Positions 59,901 through 64,000 of a stretch of 64,000 nucleotides of DNA are shown here, one piece after another. A program made the position numbers and the translations under genes. Each line of letters starts with the position of its first letter. Position 1 is the first letter of the stretch. Under the pieces are notes generated by a model. That model was not told the origin of the DNA. It did not search any database and worked only from the letters and a program-made list of their open reading frames with translations. Source of the DNA: Mytilus edulis (lineage: Eukaryota; Mollusca; Bivalvia; Mytilida; Mytilidae); NCBI RefSeq assembly GCF_963676685.1, contig NC_092348.1, positions 19,443,386 to 19,507,385 on the forward strand, given 5' to 3'.

Positions 59901-61711
59901 ATTTTATTAGCATAGCAAAAGAGGATGATGCAAGTTTTGATCAAACTTATCAACATTAGATCACAATAGTTCGTTGTAAGGGGATGATAAATGGCTAACC
60001 CTGTTAAGAGAGCAATATCTCTTGAATGTAAAAGATACCTTTGTAAAAAAAGAGCAGGCTACTGCCGATACAAGGCAGAATTCACACCAGTATAGTGGAA
60101 AAGGATTAAGTTGCAATAAGTTGTTTCCCAATCCACTATAAATAAGTTGCAATAATATGAAGAGCTGATCAGAGTGATACAGGTATAGGGCAGACCTATT
60201 ATGTTTCCTTGACTTTCCCAAATCAATGTTACTTTACTCACCATATTGAACAAAGTGAGTGTATATGTTGTTATATTTTGGTCTCCATGTTTTTGGTACA
60301 AGTTTTTATCAGCTACAACTAATGTTTCAACGGTCCTGTCTGCTAGGGGATCTTTCCGTTTATGTCTGTTATTATCTGACTTTAATGATCTTTTATTAAT
60401 GCTGCTATCATGATTTGATTCAGATGAATATAAATTGTCTTTATCTGAAAAATATTTCAACAATGCATTGTATTTGGTATAATTGCATTGAGATACAAAA
60501 TGTAAAAAGGTGACTCATTTTTGCAGAGTTTAGATTTTGGGCTTTTCAAGTCATAACTATTTGCAAGGTTTTATTTTGAGGTTTTCTGGTCCCTGAAACT
60601 TATCTCTCCTTAGCTGCTGGGTATTTGACTTATCTCTTCTTAGCTGCTGGGTATTTGACTTATCTCCCCTTAGCTGCTGGGTATTTGACTTATCTCTCCT
60701 TGGCTGCTGGGTATTTGACTTATCTCTCCTTGGCTGCTGGGTATTTGACTTATCTCTCCTTGGCTGCTGGGTATTTGACTTATCTCCCCTTAGCTGCTGG
60801 GTATTTGACTTATCTCCCCTTAGCTGTTGGGTATTTGACTTATCTCTCCTTAGCTGCTGGGTATTTGACTTATCTCTCCTTAGCTGCTGGGTATTTGACT
60901 TATCTCTCCTTAGCTGATGGGTATTTGACTTATCTCTCCTTAGCTGCTTGGTATTTGACTTATCTGCCCTTAGCTGCTGGGTATTTGACTTATCTCTCCT
61001 TAGCTGCTGGGTATTTGAGTTTTCTCCCCTTAGCTGCTGGGTATTTGAGTTTTCTCCCCTTAGCTGCTGGGTATTTGAATTTTCTCCCCATAGCTGCTGG
61101 GTATTTGACTTTTCTGGTCCCTGAAACTTATCTCTCCTTAGCTGCTGGGTATTTGACTTATCTCCCCTTAGCTGCTGGGTATTTGACTTATCCTCTCTTA
61201 GCTGCTGGGTATTGACTTTTCTCCCCTTAGCTGCTGGGTATTTGACTTTTCTGGTCCCTGAAACTTATCTCTCCTTAGCTGCTGGGTATTTGACTTATCT
61301 CCCCTTAGCTGCTGGGTATTTGACTTATCTCCCCTTAGCTGCTGGGTATTTGACTTTTCAGCATTTATGAAGATGAATAATGAGAACATAAAGAGTTTCT
61401 TTCATTTTTCTTATACCAATAATACGAAACTATTTTTTATGTTTAATCAGCCTTTTCCACATTTTTCAACTTATTACATGTATTGTTAATTTTAAATAAA
61501 TGTATGATTTCTAGTAGCTGTTATACTGTTAAAATAAATTGTCAAATATTGAAACAATGTACCTACGTCTACTGGACCTGCTGTCGTAATACTGTTTCTG
61601 GTTTAATGATGATCTTTTATACATTTTATGTGGCTGGCCTTGACCTTTGACCTTATGACTTTTATGAGGTTCTATGATGTAATCTTCATCTGCTGTTCTA
61701 ATGATACCTCT
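41783..61711 (-). CDS. ADAMTS16/18: ADAMTS16/18-type secreted metalloprotease (5' end outside window)
   Basis: Twenty-one exons join in matching phases to 3072 nt (1023 residues visible plus stop). In order: prodomain end with [10 protein letters not shown]; furin site RHKR at residues 75-78; reprolysin catalytic domain with HEMGHNFGMFHD zinc site (228-239) and Met-turn LMSP; disintegrin-like domain; first TSP1 ([17 protein letters not shown]); Cys-rich domain; spacer; five more TSP1 repeats; and a C-terminal PLAC domain (C...CHLV...C...YGSNCCKTC). One plus five TSP1 repeats with PLAC is the ADAMTS16/ADAMTS18 layout, and local motifs agree. Such enzymes are secreted zinc proteases acting on extracellular matrix. 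The signal peptide and most of the prodomain lie beyond 64000. Oddities: a quadruplicated active-site exon end and decaying PLAC copies after the stop. Confidence 0.93.
42030..42215 (-). repeat. repeat R4 copy in an ADAMTS intron
   Basis: The reverse of R4: GGCTGTACGGTTACCTACAG and TGGATAGTTGTCTCATTGGC. Confidence 0.65.
42545..42765 (-). repeat. bivalve repeat R5
   Basis: GGCCAGCTGAAGGACGCCTC...GAAGACCTGTTGGTGACCTT...ACATTCCCCATTTCC. The other long copy is at 62165-62425 (+); fragments lie at 48355-48425 and 52675-52735. Confidence 0.7.
42785..43265 (+). repeat. two tandem 170-bp units with ATGCCCC/GGGGCAT ends
   Basis: CGCACTATCATTTTCT starts units at 42837 and 43007. A GACGGACGGACGAACG run follows near 43190. 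ATGCCCCAC (42828) and GTGGGGCAT (43254) form inverted ends. Confidence 0.65.
43513..43666 (-). CDS. ADAMTS16/18: ADAMTS exon w20 (sixth TSP1)
   Basis: Codes [16 protein letters not shown]...CKLQLCK. Donor GTATGT. Confidence 0.92.
43850..44150 (+). repeat. 150-bp tandem duplication
   Basis: AGGAAATCTTTG...TATTACAAAATAGCATACAG occurs at 43930 and 44080, with surrounding sequence matching over about 150 bases. Confidence 0.7.
44383..45662. mobile_element. R7 element split by a retroelement insertion
   Basis: The R7 left part runs 44383 to about 44830 and the right end about 45556-45662 (...GAGTCCTTACCAGACCTACT). The middle is foreign retroelement sequence (44832-45555). Confidence 0.7.
44832..45555 (+). 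mobile_element. 3' fragment of a retroelement (R9) with its tail
   Basis: An open frame to the TAA near 45227-45229 codes the end of a reverse-transcriptase-type polyprotein ([47 protein letters not shown]). The layout resembles the region after the polymerase in Penelope-like elements, but the class is uncertain. A non-coding tail with GAGCAGGATCTGCTTACCCT follows; its small hydrophobic frame (45313-45555) is not a gene. Related scraps: 1890-2275, 20225-20345, 36268-36490. Confidence 0.65.
46284..46490 (-). CDS. ADAMTS16/18: ADAMTS exon w19 (fifth TSP1)
   Basis: Codes [16 protein letters not shown]...CHLMPCPA and ends WSQ. Confidence 0.92.
47209..47406 (-). CDS. ADAMTS16/18: ADAMTS exon w18 (fourth TSP1)
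   Basis: Codes [16 protein letters not shown]...CPPE. Donor GTAAGT. Confidence 0.93.
47640..47847 (-). CDS. ADAMTS16/18: ADAMTS exon w17 (third TSP1)
   Basis: Codes [16 protein letters not shown]...[10 protein letters not shown]. Confidence 0.93.
48110..48425. repeat. fragments of repeats R4 (-) and R5 (+) in an ADAMTS intron
   Basis: R4 in reverse at 48110-48225 (GGAGAGTTGTCTCATTAGCA) and R5 at 48355-48425 (GGGGAATGTGTCAAAGAGAC). Confidence 0.6.
48871..48997 (-). CDS. ADAMTS16/18: ADAMTS exon w16 (second TSP1)
   Basis: Codes [11 protein letters not shown]...CNQNPCPP. Confidence 0.92.
49071..49538. mobile_element. MITE with TATATGTTGTGTACAAG inverted ends
   Basis: TATATGTTGTGTACAAG at 49071-49087 is perfectly inverted at 49522-49538, and similarity continues inward through TGTAA and TTGTACA. 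468 bp, non-coding, in the intron before exon w16. TA at both ends is compatible with a mariner-type target. Confidence 0.65.
49879..50020 (-). CDS. ADAMTS16/18: ADAMTS exon w15 (spacer end, second TSP1 start)
   Basis: Codes [11 protein letters not shown]..., then YSWSI...CSEPCAG. Confidence 0.92.
50485..50729 (-). CDS. ADAMTS16/18: ADAMTS exon w14 (spacer)
   Basis: Codes [18 protein letters not shown]... of the Cys-free spacer. Confidence 0.93.
50887..51296. mobile_element. MITE bounded by TTAA, sister of 10968-11364
   Basis: TTTAAGGATGTACTT (50887-50901) is perfectly inverted at 51282-51296, and with one mismatch the match extends to about 23 bases. It shares the ATGGCGGGAAAAGG interior with the element at 10968. 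Sits in the intron between w13 and w14. Confidence 0.75.
51577..51732. repeat. 156-bp near-palindromic foldback element
   Basis: AATAACTAAT...AATTCAAATA...GAAAAATATTCAAC...GTGAC...GAACAACA is mirrored in inverse by TGTTGTTC...GTCAC...GTTGAATATTTTTC...TATTTGAATT...ATTAGTTATT around a GCGCATAGCGCAT centre. Confidence 0.75.
52067..52190 (-). CDS. ADAMTS16/18: ADAMTS exon w13 (Cys-rich/spacer)
   Basis: Codes [20 protein letters not shown]..., the conserved end of the Cys-rich region. Confidence 0.93.
52881..53008 (-). CDS. ADAMTS16/18: ADAMTS exon w12 (Cys-rich domain)
   Basis: Codes [12 protein letters not shown]...DGMKC...CINGVCK. Confidence 0.93.
53267..53378 (-). CDS. ADAMTS16/18: ADAMTS exon w11 (Cys-rich domain)
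   Basis: Codes VQCTSYN...[10 protein letters not shown]. Confidence 0.92.
53511..54148. mobile_element. MITE with GGTACCCAAATTGCACC inverted ends
   Basis: CTTAACGTGACGGTACCCAA at 53511 is matched in inverse by TTGGGTACCGTTACGTTAG (to 54148), about 27-bp arms with two mismatches. Extra internal copies of the word GTACCCAAATTGCA sit near 53728 and 54104. Intronic, between w10 and w11. Confidence 0.7.
54262..54345 (-). repeat. repeat R4 fragment
   Basis: GTGTCATTTTGGTCTCTTGT...GTTGTCTCATTGGTAATC. Confidence 0.6.
54522..54585 (-). CDS. ADAMTS16/18: ADAMTS exon w10
   Basis: 64 bases, [12 protein letters not shown]...CNVK, closing the first TSP1. Confidence 0.9.
54945..55093 (-). CDS. ADAMTS16/18: ADAMTS exon w9 (first TSP1)
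   Basis: Codes [11 protein letters not shown], then [17 protein letters not shown]. Confidence 0.93.
55443..55538 (-). CDS. ADAMTS16/18: ADAMTS exon w8
   Basis: Codes [11 protein letters not shown]...[10 protein letters not shown], 32 codons in phase. Confidence 0.92.
56011..56164 (-). CDS. ADAMTS16/18: ADAMTS exon w7 (disintegrin-like domain)
   Basis: Codes [20 protein letters not shown]... of the disintegrin-like module. Confidence 0.93.
56876..57013 (-). CDS. ADAMTS16/18: ADAMTS exon w6 (Met-turn)
   Basis: Begins with [13 protein letters not shown] and contains the KLMSP Met-turn. Confidence 0.93.
57443..57670 (-). repeat. four tandem 57-bp copies of the active-site exon end and its splice donor
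   Basis: Units at 57443-57499, 57500-57556, 57557-57613 and 57614-57670. Each unit codes the TAFTIxHExGH stretch and carries its own GTAAGTA donor. The copies read, 3' to 5' in gene order, HEIGH, HDIGH, HEMGH (preceded by V) and HEMGH. Reading past any donor meets TAA in frame, so only the donor at 57624 gives a full protein. Confidence 0.95.
57625..57730 (-). CDS. ADAMTS16/18: ADAMTS exon w5 (zinc-binding HExxH)
   Basis: Codes GFAPIEGMC...[19 protein letters not shown] and ends CACAA^GTAAGT. The last 46 bases plus 11 intron bases are repeated three more times downstream (57443-57613). Confidence 0.92.
58286..58445 (-). CDS. ADAMTS16/18: ADAMTS exon w4 (catalytic domain)
   Basis: Codes LNSFCSWQ...[13 protein letters not shown]...CDTL. 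Donor GTAAGC. Confidence 0.93.
59067..59150 (-). CDS. ADAMTS16/18: ADAMTS exon w3 (catalytic domain)
   Basis: 28 codons, [20 protein letters not shown]..., an in-phase cassette. Confidence 0.92.
60242..60444 (-). CDS. ADAMTS16/18: ADAMTS exon w2 (furin site, catalytic start)
   Basis: Contains RHKR followed by the [11 protein letters not shown] start of the mature protease. Donor GTGAGT. Confidence 0.92.
60595..61360. repeat. 30-bp minisatellite, about 25 units, in ADAMTS intron
   Basis: Unit CTTATCTCTCCTTAGCTGCT plus GGGTATTTGA. Variants swap CTC for CCC, and TTTTCTGGTCCCTGAAA inserts mark larger-period boundaries near 60585, 61110 and 61248. One 29-bp unit near 61205 shifts frame. The 196-codon plus-strand frame 60625-61215 results from the period being divisible by three. 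Confidence 0.9.
61567..61711 (-). CDS. ADAMTS16/18: ADAMTS exon w1 (prodomain)
   Basis: Codes [11 protein letters not shown]...YKRSS. The left edge uses the donor C^GTAGGT, because this alone keeps phase with the next exon; the neighbouring AG^GTACAT donor would break the frame. Confidence 0.8.
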
Positions 61712-61799
61712 CTGAAAAAAATGTACAAAACATATAAGTATAAGTAGCAATGTACTGGGTATTCACAAATTTTCCCATGCATTTTTAAATCTTAATGGG

Positions 61800-62160
61800 T
61801 TTTTTTTTATTTGACAGTAGAAAAATCCATATCTGCTAACCCTTCCTTGCCTCACTGGAAACTTTCAATCAGAACCTAATTTCCAAAAAAAGGTCATTTT
61901 TTCTTGCTGGAGATAATAAAAATAACCCTAGCTAATTTTCTTCCACAAAAACAACACAAAGTTGCATGATTTCATACAAAAATGCCTATCTTTATAGCTT
62001 TTAAGCTGCTGGTCAATCAATTAGTAATGCTATTCAGTAGTTCCTTGGAAAAGTGTGATGAAATATTTGTCTCCACTCAACATAAAAAGATATTTAATGT
62101 CCAACAGCCCAAATGAAAACGATGACCTGTAAATTATCAGTATTAACTAAAAGAATGTAA
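61800..62160. other. ADAMTS intron, nothing recognised
   Basis: AT-rich; no exon fits. Confidence 0.4.
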
Positions 62161-62164
62161 AAAA

Positions 62165-62425
62165 CTGAGCATGGAAATGGGGAATGTTTCAAAGAGACAA
62201 CAACCCAGCCATATAAAACAGAAAACAGCAGAAAGTCACCAACAGGTCTTCAATACAGCGAGAAATTCTTGCACCGGGAGGCGTCCTTCAGCTGGCCCCA
62301 AAACAAATACATATACTAGTTCAGTGATAATGAACGCCATACTAAACTCCAAATTGTACACAAGAAACTAAAATTAAAAATAATACAAGACTAACAAAGG
62401 CCAGAGGCTCCTGACTTGGGACAGA
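62165..62425 (+). repeat. bivalve repeat R5
   Basis: GGGGAATGTTTCAAAGAGAC...AACAGGTCTTCAATAC...GGCGTCCTTCAGCTGGCCCC...CAAAGGCCAGAGGCTCCTGA. Confidence 0.7.
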
Positions 62426-62699
62426 CACAAAAATGCGGTGGTATGTGTCAAATTTCAGCTTTAGTTCAGCAGGCATTACAAAAATAAAGGCTTGAGAAAA
62501 AAATTCTTGAAATTTTTCTTCTAAGTTCAAATGCAGTTATTTTGCTAAAAAGTTCAATCCTAATGAAACCCGAACATCATAATAAAAAGTCCTAATAATT
62601 ATGTTTGATTTTCAAATGATGGAATGACAGAAGGAAATAATGAGAGCCATGAGTAACACTGAGTGGTTCAGCATAATGAAACTAAAGTTATCTCCAATG

Positions 62700-62890
62700 C
62701 AGCAAGGATTGTATGAAGAGGGGGTATACCTTTATTGGGATTCCAGGATCAGATGTTTTAAAGCTAGGGATTTAGGGATTGATCCTAATGGGATTTGGGA
62801 AATTTCTGGATTTAAATTTCTTTATCTTCAGGACGTCAGGATTTCATGTTTTTAAGCCTGGAATTTCGGGATCAGGACCCATCCGACCCC
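62700..62890 (+). repeat. repeat with GGGATT/CAGGA words
   Basis: Contains GGGATTCCAGGATCAGATGT, GGACGTCAGGATTTCATGTT and GGGATCAGGACCC, diverged internal repeats. The frame at 62640-62855 is not supported as a gene. Confidence 0.45.
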
Positions 62891-63452
62891 CCTCCTTTCT
62901 ATAAATTAACACCATCTACAAAATTCTCTTGATTTTTTTGTTTAATTCTATAAGTACATGTTATGTGTGGCATATCTGTTAAATAAACATTGACTCATAA
63001 AGATTTTGTCATTCAAAAAAATTGCTTCCAAGGTTATACTCTTCAACACATTTAAAGTCATAAATCTTAGCAATGAAAAATACAAAACCATTTGTTTCTA
63101 TAAATATCTCTTTCATATTTGATGGTGTTTGAAGTTGTTTCTACTTCCTTTCTATCATTATATAACAACTTTTTAGATAATTTATTATCTTATTTATGAT
63201 AAAGGATATAGGGTTCTTAACATACAAAATCTTAAAAAATTTTACAAGTATAATTGAACATAGGTTATACATTGAATTCAAAGGAACTAACATGACTTAA
63301 TATTTATGAAAATGCCCTTTGCACTGAACAGTTTAAATACTGAAAAAGTGCATCTCAGATTAAGAAGAATATATGCACTCATAAGATAAAGTATGTGGTC
63401 AAGTTACATCCACAATAGTGTAGAAGTAAAGACAGTTTAAAAGACAAAAAAG
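62891..63452. other. right-hand part of window, nothing recognised
   Basis: Presumably intron of the ADAMTS gene; no prodomain exon was found. Confidence 0.4.
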
Positions 63453-63845
63453 TTTTTACTTCAAAGCAAATTTTGTGCATTACATTACATTTTACATCTA
63501 CCATCGAAAAAAAACCCCAAAAATTCTCATAAATGCAAATATATAATTATGTATTTCAAAAAAACATGCAATATCTCAATTTTTTTTTTACTTCAAAGCA
63601 AATTTTGTGCATTTCATTACATTTTACATCTACCATTGAGAAAAAAAAAACAAAAAATCTCATAAATATAATTTAAACATGCATTTCAAAAAGCATGCAA
63701 TATCTGATTTTTTTTTTTACTTCAAAGCAAATTTTGTGTGTTACATTATATTTACATCTAACACTGAGAAAAAAAACCTAAGTTCTCATGAATGTACATG
63801 TATTTCAAAACCCATGCCGAGGACTCAGGAGTAATGACTGAATCA
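63453..63845. repeat. three tandem copies of a 130-bp unit
   Basis: ACTTCAAAGCAAATTTTGTG starts at 63458, 63590 and 63719, each followed by ACATTTACATCTA-type and ATTTCAAAA-type blocks. Confidence 0.8.
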
Positions 63846-64000
63846 CCACAACTTATACACATGAGAGATCTAACAAGAAGTACATAGAACCTCTTTTATC
63901 ATACTCTATTTCCCAATCGTTGTAGAAATATTATACTTCTATACCTTATTAATGTAAATTTATTGTTGTAAACTATTTCAAAGGAAGATAGTAAAGTCAT

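Noticed and set aside
60625..61215. 196-codon plus-strand frame of [14 protein letters not shown] repeats
   Set aside because: It is the 30-bp minisatellite read in frame; the period divisible by three keeps it open. No start context, no domain, antisense to a real gene.

Overview
The window looks like nuclear DNA of a bivalve mollusc, most likely a marine mussel (Mytilus-like). It is AT-rich and has long introns. The non-coding DNA is packed with interspersed repeats that I recognise as common in mussel genomes. The coding content fits as well: a TIR-domain Toll-like receptor relic, a HEPN-STAND-ankyrin gene of a kind expanded in bivalves, and an ADAMTS protease of animal type. The organism assignment is an inference from these features; no search was run.

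Layout, left to right. 1-241: the last 79 codons of an unidentified + strand gene. 242-3865: repeats plus a decayed retroelement scrap. 3866-6368 (-): a Toll-like receptor gene whose leucine-rich half is broken by at least five frame changes, while its transmembrane/TIR part stays open. 6490-18450: repeats, two head-to-head decayed LINE copies (7678-9005 - and about 9130-10383 +), MITEs, foldbacks and satellites. 18509-28142 (+): a complete four-exon gene for an 858-residue protein (HEPN RX4H domain, STAND NTPase, ankyrin repeats, C-terminal membrane helices). 28300-38640: repeat-dominated DNA with no gene I can support. 38889-61711 (-): 21 exons of an ADAMTS16/18-type metalloprotease, running from the prodomain through the furin site, zinc site, disintegrin-like domain, TSP1, Cys-rich domain, spacer and five further TSP1 repeats to PLAC. 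Its 5' end lies beyond the right edge.

Both multi-exon models were checked by hand: every junction phase matches and the summed lengths divide by three (2577 and 3072 nt). In the ADAMTS gene one junction (exons w1/w2) was chosen by phase over a stronger-looking donor.

Most worth a second look: (i) the membrane-anchored HEPN-STAND-ankyrin protein, an NLR-like design with an intact HEPN RNase motif; (ii) a fourfold 57-bp tandem duplication in the ADAMTS gene that copies the zinc-site end of an exon together with its splice donor; (iii) about five decaying tandem copies of the PLAC-coding segment just past the ADAMTS stop codon; (iv) several short inverted-repeat elements, three of them bounded by TTAA. 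The TLR relic and the STAND gene may both belong to innate immunity; the ADAMTS gene is an extracellular-matrix protease with no evident functional link to them.
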